Part shown: one piece after another, positions 5,803 to 13,353 of the stretch
Layout of the letters: every line of letters starts with the position of its first letter
How positions within the stretch are numbered: the stretch's first letter is position 1
From: Clostridia bacterium
GTDB lineage: Bacteria > Bacillota > Clostridia > Oscillospirales > CAG-272
Length of the DNA: 33,531 nt
Reading direction: 5' to 3'
Assembly: GCA_017503865.1 (NCBI GenBank)
Contig: JAFVSI010000069.1
Location: forward strand, 1 to 33,531
Translations under genes and position numbers: made by a program
Notes under the pieces: model-generated
The model's input: the letters and a program-made list of their open reading frames with translations, nothing else
Told to the model about the DNA's origin: nothing
The model's database searches: none

Positions 5803-6231
5803 ATGTCTAACTTTAACTTAAACAAAGTAATTATCGCAGGAAGGCTTACGTCAGATATTGAGTTAAAGCAAACACAAAGCGGTGTATCGGTGATCGGCGG
5901 AAGTATAGCCGTAAACCGAAAGAAAAAAGATGCAGAGAACAAACCTATTGCCGATTTCTTTAATTTTGTTGCTTGGAGAGGGACGGCCGAGCTGATGTCA
6001 AAATATTTCCACAAAGGTTCTTCGGTGTGTCTTATAGGGGAATTGCAAAACCGTTCGTATACCGACAACCAAGGCGTAAAACGATATATTACTGAAATCA
6101 TCGTTGACGAGGTAAAATTTGTCGATAGCAAGTCTTTAGGAGAAAACCAAGAGAATTCACCCCCCGATGCCTATACGCCGTCTCCGGCGAATTTTGAGGA
6201 CGTAGAGGGTGACGGCGATTTGCCGTTATGA
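5803..6231 (+). CDS. ssb: Single-stranded DNA-binding protein
   Basis: A 142-residue protein of the OB-fold SSB family. It opens NLNKVIIAGRLTSDIELKQTQ, has FFNFVAWRGTAELMSKYFHKG and VCLIGELQNRSYTD, the strands that line the ssDNA groove, and closes with a disordered linker (SPPDAYTPSPANFED) and an acidic tip, DGDLPL, close to the DDDIPF-type tail that recruits replication proteins. The protein coats single strands during phage DNA replication and recombination. The ATG at 5803 follows AAGGGAG. It sits directly before the DUF4373 gene in the replication block. Confidence 0.95.
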   Translation: MSNFNLNKVIIAGRLTSDIELKQTQSGVSVIGGSIAVNRKKKDAENKPIADFFNFVAWRGTAELMSKYFHKGSSVCLIGELQNRSYTDNQGVKRYITEIIVDEVKFVDSKSLGENQENSPPDAYTPSPANFEDVEGDGDLPL

Positions 6232-6246
6232 CGGGGGTAGAGGAAA

Positions 6247-7035
6247 ATGGCAAGACCGATAAAAGACGGTGTTGATTATTTTCCCTTTGATGTGTCTCTT
6301 GACGAAAAATTTGAGCTGATAGAAGCGGAGTTTGGACTGACAGGATTTGCGGTAATTGTCAAACTGTATCAAAGAATATACAGTCGTGGTTATTACTGTG
6401 AATGGACAAAAGAGGTTGCATTATTGTTTGGGCGTTCAGTTGGCCTTGGTGGTAATGCCGTTTCTGAAATAGTATCCGCTTGTATCCGTAGGGGTATCTT
6501 CGATATTGAGATGTATGATAAGTATGAGATTTTGACTTCCGTTGGAATTCAAAAAAGATACTTTGAGGCGGTCAGTCGCCGTAAAAATGTCAATCTCGAA
6601 AAACGGTACCTCTTGGTTGACTATGCCGAATTTTTCAAAAATGTTGACATAAACTGGGTAAATGACAACATAAACTCAAAAAATGATAACACAAATACGC
6701 AAATAAGAGTAAAGGAAAGTAAAGTAAAGGAAACTAAATTAGAGAGAGATACCGCACTCGCAAAGAAGCCGTACGGACAGTTTAAAAATGTTTATCTTGA
6801 AGATGAAGAATATGCAGAGCTTGTAAAGCGATTCCCAATGGCAGATGAAATTATTGAGCAGTTTTCTTTGAAGCTTAAGGCAAAGAATTATAAGTACGAT
6901 TCGCACTATGCGGCTATACTTTGTTGGCAATTAGAGGATGAAAGCAAGACTGATGCTAATAAATCAAGTATTGGATGCTCTTATGATTTAGATGATTTTT
7001 TCAATGCGGCCCTTAAAAGATCTTACGGAGAATAG
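6247..7035 (+). CDS. DUF4373 (Lin1244/Lin1753-type) replication protein
   Basis: A 262-residue protein that begins MARPIKDGVDYFPFD, then LIEAEFGLTGFAVIVKLYQRIYSRGYYCEW, the signature of the Lin1244/Lin1753 N-terminal domain (DUF4373). This is a winged-helix domain in phage replication-initiator or helicase-loader proteins related to DnaD. A Lys/Asn-rich linker (residues about 135-165) leads to a second part (VYLEDEEYAELVKRFP...) with a probable helical DNA-binding or helicase-contact role. It follows ssb by 15 bases. No separate DnaC-like ATPase or helicase is in the window, so the host helicase is probably recruited. The role is inferred from family and position. Confidence 0.8.
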   Translation: MARPIKDGVDYFPFDVSLDEKFELIEAEFGLTGFAVIVKLYQRIYSRGYYCEWTKEVALLFGRSVGLGGNAVSEIVSACIRRGIFDIEMYDKYEILTSVGIQKRYFEAVSRRKNVNLEKRYLLVDYAEFFKNVDINWVNDNINSKNDNTNTQIRVKESKVKETKLERDTALAKKPYGQFKNVYLEDEEYAELVKRFPMADEIIEQFSLKLKAKNYKYDSHYAAILCWQLEDESKTDANKSSIGCSYDLDDFFNAALKRSYGE

Positions 7036-7048
7036 CGAGGAGAGGGAA

Positions 7049-7393
7049 ATGTCAAGGAAAACTACATATTTTCAGTATAAGCTACCATCAAGCGTGGTAA
7101 ACGTTGTGAAATGCATAATCATTGATTATAATCGTCGAGAGGGAGCTATAAAGCATTCTGCAATATCCGGTGCAGTCCTTGAGCGTTATATTGAGTTAAA
7201 TTCTGCTATTGACAAGGGACTCTCTGAGATAGAAACGGGTATACGTACGTATATGCTTGAAGATATTATAAAGGGAGTAGGGTACGAAAGGTCACTTGTT
7301 CAGTCGTTGCTTTCAAAAAATGCTTACTATCGCAGACGGCGTAAACTCATTTACGACATCGCTGTCGAATTATCACTTTTAAATAAAAGTTAG
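7049..7393 (+). CDS. Probable late-gene transcription regulator (ArpU/RinA-like position)
   Basis: The start is placed at the ATG at 7049 after GAGGAGAGGG, giving 114 residues; a longer frame from 6992 would overlap the replication gene. The protein is basic and helical, with a middle section LSEIETGIRTYMLEDIIKG and an end SKNAYYRRRRKLIYDIAVELSLL. The end resembles the closing helices of phage late regulators of the ArpU/RinA/sigma-like group, but I cannot identify the family with confidence. Position argues for it: it is the last early gene, 15 bases before the conserved box of a late promoter and two features before the small terminase. An activator of the boxes at 7408 and 21237, or an antiterminator for the hairpins behind them, would be the simplest reading. 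Confidence 0.45.
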   Translation: MSRKTTYFQYKLPSSVVNVVKCIIIDYNRREGAIKHSAISGAVLERYIELNSAIDKGLSEIETGIRTYMLEDIIKGVGYERSLVQSLLSKNAYYRRRRKLIYDIAVELSLLNKS

Positions 7394-7407
7394 AAGTTAC
7401 AGGGTAA

Positions 7408-7445
7408 TTAATGGCGACAAATTAGACCTAAATTTGTGTTATACT
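7408..7445 (+). promoter_or_regulatory. Late promoter module, copy 1: conserved box plus extended -10
   Basis: A 26-base box at 7408-7433, containing AATGGCGACAAATT and GACCTAAAT, leads to TGT-TATACT (7437-7445), an extended -10. No good -35 lies 16-18 bases upstream; the box takes its place, as in activator-dependent promoters. The box has two GAC triplets nine bases apart, which could be direct half-sites. It matches copy 2 at 21237 at 25 of 26 positions, with the same spacing to the -10. Confidence 0.75.
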
Positions 7446-7452
7446 TAAAATA

Positions 7453-7527
7453 ATTACAGTGCCATATAGCCACGAGCTGAGAGCCATAGATACCGAAGAG
7501 ACGGTATCCGTGGCTCTTTTGTTTTTT
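7453..7527 (+). terminator. Leader hairpin and intrinsic terminator, copy 1
   Basis: GAGCCATAGATACCG (7481-7495), loop AAGAGA, and CGGTATCCGTGGCTC (7502-7516) form a 15-position stem with one mismatch and one G-U, followed by TTTTGTTTTTT. It begins only about 35 bases after the -10 of the promoter and ends 17 bases before terS, with no second promoter visible after it. Upstream, AGCCACG (7468-7474) can pair perfectly with CGTGGCT (7509-7515) in the 3' arm, an alternative to the terminator fold. The segment from ATTACAG at 7453 is shared with copy 2. Confidence 0.8.
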
Positions 7528-7543
7528 AGAAAGGAGATAACAA

Positions 7544-8065
7544 ATGAGCCAAGAAAAGAAAAAATCTCCCGGGCGAGACGAGAGGGGAAGATTTACAAAA
7601 GATAATAAAATAGGCGAGGAAACTCGTTTTCAAAAGGAAAATGCCGCTGCTTGTAAGTATCACGAAAAATATGCGGACGAGCTTATAGAGTACTTTAATC
7701 AACCTTCTACGAGAATAGAGTACCGTGAAGTATTTAACGGCGATGGAAAATTGATAAAACGTACACCTGTGGTTATAGCTAACGACTATCCTACGTTCGA
7801 AGGGTTTGCGGCAAAGCTCGGTGTAACCGTAAACACACTACTTAATTGGCGTGATCAGAGCCGCCGTTTTGCGAATGCTTATGTGCGTGCGAAAGAGATG
7901 CAGAAGATAACTCTTATTCAAAATACGTTGAGAGGGATGTATAATCCGATGTTTGCAAAGTTACTTGCAGTAAACGAGCACGGTATGACCGAAAAGGTAG
8001 AGAATAAGAGCGAGGTAACGTTTAATGTATCACTTCCCGATGAGATAGACGAGGAGAGTAACTGA
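7544..8065 (+). CDS. terS: Terminase small subunit
   Basis: A 173-residue protein just ahead of the large terminase. It opens with a basic, flexible stretch (SPGRDERGRFTKDNKIGEE). A helix-turn-helix-like part follows (TFEGFAAKLGVTVNTLLNWRDQSRRFANAYVRAKEMQ), and then TLIQNTLRGMYNPMFAKLLAVNEHGM, a conserved end in small terminases of this type. It recognises the packaging site on phage DNA and regulates the large subunit. The ATG at 7544 follows AAGGAG, downstream of the leader hairpin. It overlaps the next gene by one base (TGATG). Confidence 0.85.
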   Translation: MSQEKKKSPGRDERGRFTKDNKIGEETRFQKENAAACKYHEKYADELIEYFNQPSTRIEYREVFNGDGKLIKRTPVVIANDYPTFEGFAAKLGVTVNTLLNWRDQSRRFANAYVRAKEMQKITLIQNTLRGMYNPMFAKLLAVNEHGMTEKVENKSEVTFNVSLPDEIDEESN

Positions 8066-9432
8066 TGACTGTTCCGGTGGTTCTCGGAAAACCTCAGCCC
8101 AAGCAAAAGGAATTTATGATGGCTACCGCCAGGTACGTTGCTTTTGGTGGTGCAAGAGGCGGTGGAAAATCTTGGTCCGTTCGAGAAAAGGCAAAGCGGT
8201 TAGCTCTAAAATGGGAAGGAATAAAGATTCTTATAATCCGTAAGACCTATACGGATCTAAGGGATAACCATATACTTCCTCTGCGTGCTGAGCTTCCTTC
8301 TGAACTTGCACCATATAAGGAGACGGATAAAGCCTTCTGTTTTAGAAACGGTTCTCGAATAAAGTGTTCATATTTTGCAAATGACAGTGATGCTTTACAG
8401 TATCAAGGTCAGGAATATGACGTTATTTTTCTTGAAGAAGCTACACAGTTTTCAGAGCTTGTATTTCACGTTCTTAAAGCTTGTCTTCGTGGAGCAAATG
8501 ATTTTCCGAAAAGAATGTACCTTACCTGCAATCCTGACGGCATTGGATTTCTTTGGGTAAAGCGTTTATTTGTAAGCAGAGATTACTTGCCGGGAGAGAA
8601 TCCCGACGATTTTATGTTTATACAGTCGCTCGTTGATGATAACGAGATACTTATGCGAAAAAACCCCGACTACGTTAAACAGCTCGACTCCCTGCCCGAA
8701 GGAATGAAAGAGCGTTGGAGATACGGCTCGTGGGATGTTGCGGAAGGTCAGTATTTTGCTGAATTCAGACGAGAGATACACACCTGTGAACCGTTTATTA
8801 TACCTAAAGAATGGCGGCGTTATATCAGTATTGACTATGGTCTTGATATGCTTGCGGCATATTGGATTGCTGTAGATAATTCAATGAATTGTTACGTATA
8901 TAAGGAGCTTTGCCAAAGTGATTTGCCGATAAGTGCAGCCGCTGAGGCAATTAACGGTATGCGAACTGCCGATGAGAATATATATTGTGTACTTGCTCCG
9001 CCTGATCTTTGGAACCGCTCGCAAGAAACGGGAAAAAGCAAGGCTTTGTTGTTTCAAGAAGCAGGACTTACTTTGACAAAATCAAACAACGATAGAGAAG
9101 CGGGTTGGCTTGCTATCAAGGAGCTTTTGAGACAAGATTTAGAAGGTAATAGTAGGCTCCACATATTCAAAACTTGCACTCGTTTAATAAAAAACTTGCC
9201 CGAGTTGTTGCGAGATCCAAAACGTCCAACTGATACTATGAATGAGCCACACGATATAACACACAGTCCCGATGCACTGCGTTACTTTGCTATATATTGG
9301 GTATCTCCCGAGAACAATCAAATTATAAAGCGAGTGAAATACCGAGCAGATGTTCTTGAGGACTATTTTAATGCAACTGAAGAAGAAAGACAAATAATAA
9401 TAAAGAAATACGGAGGACCCCCCGAAATATGA
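8065..9432 (+). CDS. terL: Terminase large subunit
   Basis: A 455-residue packaging motor. The ATPase domain has Walker A GGARGGGKS (residues 28-36), Walker B VIFLEEA (120-126) and the coupling motif LTCNP (153-157). The RNase-H-like nuclease domain has the first acidic residue in ISIDYG (D257), a middle acidic in APPD (D314) and HSPDALRYF (D403). It translocates DNA into the prohead through the portal and cuts the genome. All key residues are present. It is coupled to terS (TGATG) and to the portal gene (ATGA at 9429). Confidence 0.95.
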   Translation: MTVPVVLGKPQPKQKEFMMATARYVAFGGARGGGKSWSVREKAKRLALKWEGIKILIIRKTYTDLRDNHILPLRAELPSELAPYKETDKAFCFRNGSRIKCSYFANDSDALQYQGQEYDVIFLEEATQFSELVFHVLKACLRGANDFPKRMYLTCNPDGIGFLWVKRLFVSRDYLPGENPDDFMFIQSLVDDNEILMRKNPDYVKQLDSLPEGMKERWRYGSWDVAEGQYFAEFRREIHTCEPFIIPKEWRRYISIDYGLDMLAAYWIAVDNSMNCYVYKELCQSDLPISAAAEAINGMRTADENIYCVLAPPDLWNRSQETGKSKALLFQEAGLTLTKSNNDREAGWLAIKELLRQDLEGNSRLHIFKTCTRLIKNLPELLRDPKRPTDTMNEPHDITHSPDALRYFAIYWVSPENNQIIKRVKYRADVLEDYFNATEEERQIIIKKYGGPPEI

Positions 9433-11372
9433 ATATTGATACTAAAAACGGCGGAAAACTTGCCTTCTTTCAAGACCTTTACGATGAGGCAAGAGCGACC
9501 GCAGATTCACTTTATGAGCAGCTTGAAAAGAACTTTAAACAGTATAAGGGTGACCTTGAGATTGATGGCTCTGATGTGAAAGCAACTCAAGGAAGAAACG
9601 TTACCTATGAGCTTGTAGAATCGCAGGTTACAAGCTACATTCCTACACCCGCTGTTTCACCGAAGATATTCAGTGAAAAGAACGAAAGAAATGCCAAGAG
9701 CATTGAAACACTTTTACTTAACAAGCGCAACGAGCTACCTTTTGAAAAGATGAATGATATAGACGAGCGATATAACCCTATCTATGGCGGTAGTGTATGG
9801 CTTGTAGAGTGGGATAACTCAATAATGACACATCACACAATAGGTGACATAAAGGTAAATTGTCTCAGTCCGCAGAAGTTCACAGGACAGCCTTACATAT
9901 ATGATGTTCAGGAGATGGAGTACTGCTTTGTAACCTTTGATACAACCAAGGAAGATATAGAACGCAGATACGGCGTAACTCCCGAGGTCGCCGATGAAGC
10001 AGAATCAAGTGAAACCGCCGATGATAAGACGGCTACACTATACGTTTGTTACTACAAGAATGATGAGGACAAAATCTGTCAGTACGTTTGGTCAGCCGAT
10101 ACAGAACTTCTCGATATTGATGATTATTATTCAAGAAAGAGAAAGGTATGCAAGAAGTGCGGCAAACGTGAGGGCCTTTGCAATTGCGACAAGCCTAAAT
10201 TTGAACTTCAAAACGAAGAGTTCGAGGAAATAAAGAGAGATATAAAGCTTTCGGACGGATCTGTTATCCCCGCAATGTCACCAAAGATAAAAGACGGGGT
10301 ATATGTTACTGAAACAAAGCAGATACAGGCTAATAATCCGGATGGAAGTATGGCATTTGATGAGCTTGGTCTTCCCGCAACTATGCCGGTAGAAGTACCT
10401 GTGCTTGAACAAACAAAGCTTCCATACTTTAAAATGAGCGTTCTCCCTATCGTCATACGCAAGAATACGAGCGAGGAAAATAATCTCTTCGGTCAGTCGG
10501 ACTGTGAATTTATTCGCCCACAGCAACAGGCAATAAATAAGATAGAGAGCCGCATAATTCAAAAAGTTATGGGAAGCGGAGTATATCCTATTGTTCCCGA
10601 AAGCTTTACAGGTGACCTTGATAATAGCATTTTTAAGAAGGTATTTAAGGCGAATCCCAGTAACTTTAATCAGTTTGGAAGAATCGATTTGCAGGTCGAT
10701 ATTTCACGTGATATAGCCGAAGCAGAGCGTATGTACGACCAGGCTAAAAGAATACTCGGTATAACAGATTCCTTCCAGGGTCAGTATGACGGTTCTGCAC
10801 AATCGGGAAAAGCAAAGATGCTTCAGATACAGCAGGCAGCAGGCAGACTTGACTCTAAGCGACAAATGAAGAACGCCGCTTATGCCGAGATAGACCAGAT
10901 TATCTTTCAGTATTATCTTGCCTATGCGGACGAGCCTCGCCCTGCTACGTATAGAGATGCACACGGCAATTATCAGAATATAATGTTTAACCGTTACGAC
11001 TTTATTGAGAGAGATAGTGCGGGAGAATGGTACTATAACGACCAATATTTGTTTAGTACCGATGCAACTATTGACTTGGAAAAATCACGTGAGACCTTGT
11101 GGCAGGAGAATAGAATGAACTTTCAGCAGGGAGCCTACGGAGACCCTGCACAGCCTCAAACAAGACTTATATTCTGGCAGAATATGGAGAAGGCACATTA
11201 TCCCTGGGCGAGAGATAACGTGGAACGTATTAAGGAAGAGATAGCACAGATGCAGCAGATGGCACAAATGCAACAGCAGATTGCCAACCTCGAGGGCGAG
11301 GTAGAGAATGTTGCAGGATATGCGGGATATCTGCAAGACGAGATTAAGAAAGCGGGAGGAACTGTTAAATGA
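9429..11372 (+). CDS. Portal protein with an inserted zinc-ribbon motif
   Basis: A 647-residue protein directly after terL, matching the length and order of podovirus-type portal proteins. It opens with a coiled start (FQDLYDEARATADSLYEQLEKNFKQYKGD) and has FEKMNDIDERYNPIYGGSVWLVEWD and FGQSDCEFIRPQQQAINKIESRI (portal core and stem). The sequence IQQAAGRLDSKRQMKNAAYAEIDQII gives a helical crown part, and a Gln/Met-rich coiled coil (IAQMQQMAQMQQQIANLEGEVENV) closes it. The ring forms the DNA port at one capsid vertex. An unusual CxxC-x6-CxC cluster at residues 241-253 lies in a loop; the same spacing recurs in the nozzle-like protein at 24608. Confidence 0.9.
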   Translation: MNIDTKNGGKLAFFQDLYDEARATADSLYEQLEKNFKQYKGDLEIDGSDVKATQGRNVTYELVESQVTSYIPTPAVSPKIFSEKNERNAKSIETLLLNKRNELPFEKMNDIDERYNPIYGGSVWLVEWDNSIMTHHTIGDIKVNCLSPQKFTGQPYIYDVQEMEYCFVTFDTTKEDIERRYGVTPEVADEAESSETADDKTATLYVCYYKNDEDKICQYVWSADTELLDIDDYYSRKRKVCKKCGKREGLCNCDKPKFELQNEEFEEIKRDIKLSDGSVIPAMSPKIKDGVYVTETKQIQANNPDGSMAFDELGLPATMPVEVPVLEQTKLPYFKMSVLPIVIRKNTSEENNLFGQSDCEFIRPQQQAINKIESRIIQKVMGSGVYPIVPESFTGDLDNSIFKKVFKANPSNFNQFGRIDLQVDISRDIAEAERMYDQAKRILGITDSFQGQYDGSAQSGKAKMLQIQQAAGRLDSKRQMKNAAYAEIDQIIFQYYLAYADEPRPATYRDAHGNYQNIMFNRYDFIERDSAGEWYYNDQYLFSTDATIDLEKSRETLWQENRMNFQQGAYGDPAQPQTRLIFWQNMEKAHYPWARDNVERIKEEIAQMQQMAQMQQQIANLEGEVENVAGYAGYLQDEIKKAGGTVK

Positions 11373-13339
11373 GCGAAAAAAAGGACGTCTACACTAAAAC
11401 AATAGAAGGTATAAACTTCGATTTTGATACAAAAGAGGAAGGAGATGCAGTGGCAACCGCATATTACTTATTGGAGGACCCGAATAAAAACGTATATGAG
11501 GTAATAAATACCTATCGTAAAACCAATAAGGTTGGCAATAAACAAATCCTTCACGGGGTGAGGTATGATGATACCACAAATCCTGGTACCAATGGAGATA
11601 ATGCCTCAAATACTAATACCAACGGAGATAATGCCTCAAATACTAATACCAACGGAGATACTTATGCATCTCTTAAAGCCTATCTTGACCAGTATCGTGA
11701 TAGAGCCTTTAACAATGACGAACAGTATCGTGATAAAGCCTACTCCAATGCGGAACAGTATCTTGGTAGTGCCTATTCCAATGCGGAGAGCCTTCGAGGT
11801 GCATCGTATGCTCAAGCTTTAAAGGAAAGACAAGAAGCGGAAGCCCTTGCCGAGATACAACGCAAGAGGGGTGTTGTAGATGCCTCTACAATGGCAGAAC
11901 AGCAGAAGGCTACATACGGTGCGAATGCCGAGCAAGTGGGCAGAATGGGACTTCAAGTAAGCGGGTACAGTGATTACCTTAACAGCCAAGCTTATGCCGC
12001 TGGAATGGCGGCAAGGCAGAGTGCTAATGCACAAGCAACCGACATTAAGAGACAAGCACTCTACCAAGAAGCTATTGCAAGACTTGATGCAGATAAGGCT
12101 TACTCTCAAGCAAAGGCAGATGCGGACAAGGTTTATTTTCAGGCAAGGTCAGAGGCTGACAAGATTTATTCTCAGGCAAGGTCAGAGGCTTACAAGACTT
12201 ATTACGGTGCTTTGAACGAAATAGGGGAGGAAAACGGAAGTGTTGCAAAGATAACCGATGCTGATGTTCAAAAAGCAGAGGAAAAAGGCACAGAATATTA
12301 TGCTCAAGGAAACTTTGTCTTGGCGGCAAAAGAAGGCGTAACGGTGCAAAAGCTTTCGTTGGACACCGAAACGGGAAAAGCGGAATACGCAAACCTTGTC
12401 GGAAGATCAATGCCCGATATATACGGCAATGACGCACAAATAGGTGTGTTGAAGACCGAGATTGAAAACGGAGCGTTTGGTGCGTCTAAGAGTAGCGTAA
12501 TCAAGGCAATAAGTGCGGCGGCGAAGAACGATGTGCTTTACGAAACCGACAGCAATGGAGTGCAGACGGAAAAGAGTGCGGTAACCGCAAGCGTTGCATA
12601 CAAAAAGGCACAAATGCTTAGTAAGGATGGACTTATAGACGAAGAGACTTGGCGTGAGATCGAAGGAACGTACAAGATGCGGTACGAGGAAGGATATGTA
12701 AGCATCTATTCGGATGATTTCAATATACATTCGTTTGGAAACTTCGACGATGGAGAAAAGCAGACCGAGCTCATTGAATCAATAAAGGCTATGGTTGAGG
12801 GAAAAATCAAGGGTTACCGTCAGGGAGACGGAAAGCAGGTAGAAATTAAAAAAGGATACGTTGTTTACGTTAATTATGGCCATGATCAATGGCGCGGTGA
12901 CTGCTACGAATATCTCGACACTGGATTGTTTAAGAAGATATCCGTCGAAGACACGGCAGACAAGCAAATAATTTTGCCCGAAGGATTCTATTTCGAGCAA
13001 GGAGAAGTAAGTAAAGGCAAGGTCGTTGAAGTATCCAAGGACAGCCCTTCCACTGTGTTTGGTAATTTTGCGGGAAGCAAAGATAAGGATTCCGAGCAAG
13101 CGAAATACACGGATAAAATCATCGAAATGGTCACAAATGGAGACATCGAAGAGGGAGAGTATGTGTGCGTAAATTTTGGAGGAATCTTTAATACCGATAC
13201 CTCTTACTATAGATACTTAGGCAATAACAAATTGATGTCGGTTGATTTTGTGCCAGATAGTGACTATGTAAGATATCCTGAAGGATATAAAGAAAGTTTT
13301 TGGAAACATACGTTCGCAGGGGGCGCAGTAAAAGAATAA
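11369..13339 (+). CDS. Repeat-rich protein of unknown role, likely internal virion protein
   Basis: A 656-residue protein coupled to the portal gene (ATGA). I recognise no family. After an N-terminal part comes a threonine/asparagine-rich double repeat (residues about 76-95), then short repeats of the form YRDxAFNNDEQYRDKAYSNAEQ. From about residue 150 to 285 it is strongly helical and Ala/Gln-rich, with heptad-like repeats (DKAYSQAKADADKVYFQARSEADK), a likely long coiled coil. The second half is more globular and ends with two beta-rich sections that resemble each other (KGYVVYVNYG... and GEYVCVNFGG...). Placed between portal and the giant polyvalent protein, it fits an ejection or internal core protein, but this is inference. 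Confidence 0.55.
   Translation: MSEKKDVYTKTIEGINFDFDTKEEGDAVATAYYLLEDPNKNVYEVINTYRKTNKVGNKQILHGVRYDDTTNPGTNGDNASNTNTNGDNASNTNTNGDTYASLKAYLDQYRDRAFNNDEQYRDKAYSNAEQYLGSAYSNAESLRGASYAQALKERQEAEALAEIQRKRGVVDASTMAEQQKATYGANAEQVGRMGLQVSGYSDYLNSQAYAAGMAARQSANAQATDIKRQALYQEAIARLDADKAYSQAKADADKVYFQARSEADKIYSQARSEAYKTYYGALNEIGEENGSVAKITDADVQKAEEKGTEYYAQGNFVLAAKEGVTVQKLSLDTETGKAEYANLVGRSMPDIYGNDAQIGVLKTEIENGAFGASKSSVIKAISAAAKNDVLYETDSNGVQTEKSAVTASVAYKKAQMLSKDGLIDEETWREIEGTYKMRYEEGYVSIYSDDFNIHSFGNFDDGEKQTELIESIKAMVEGKIKGYRQGDGKQVEIKKGYVVYVNYGHDQWRGDCYEYLDTGLFKKISVEDTADKQIILPEGFYFEQGEVSKGKVVEVSKDSPSTVFGNFAGSKDKDSEQAKYTDKIIEMVTNGDIEEGEYVCVNFGGIFNTDTSYYRYLGNNKLMSVDFVPDSDYVRYPEGYKESFWKHTFAGGAVKE
11594..11653 (+). 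repeat. Two tandem 30-bp units
   Basis: GGAGATAATGCCTCAAATAC and the ten bases after it form a 30-bp unit repeated in full at 11594-11623 and 11624-11653, with a third partial start after it. They encode a ten-residue Asn/Thr-rich unit in the protein above. Identity at DNA level suggests recent slippage, so copy number may vary between related phages. Confidence 0.8.
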
Positions 13340-13353
13340 ATAAGGAGGCAAAT

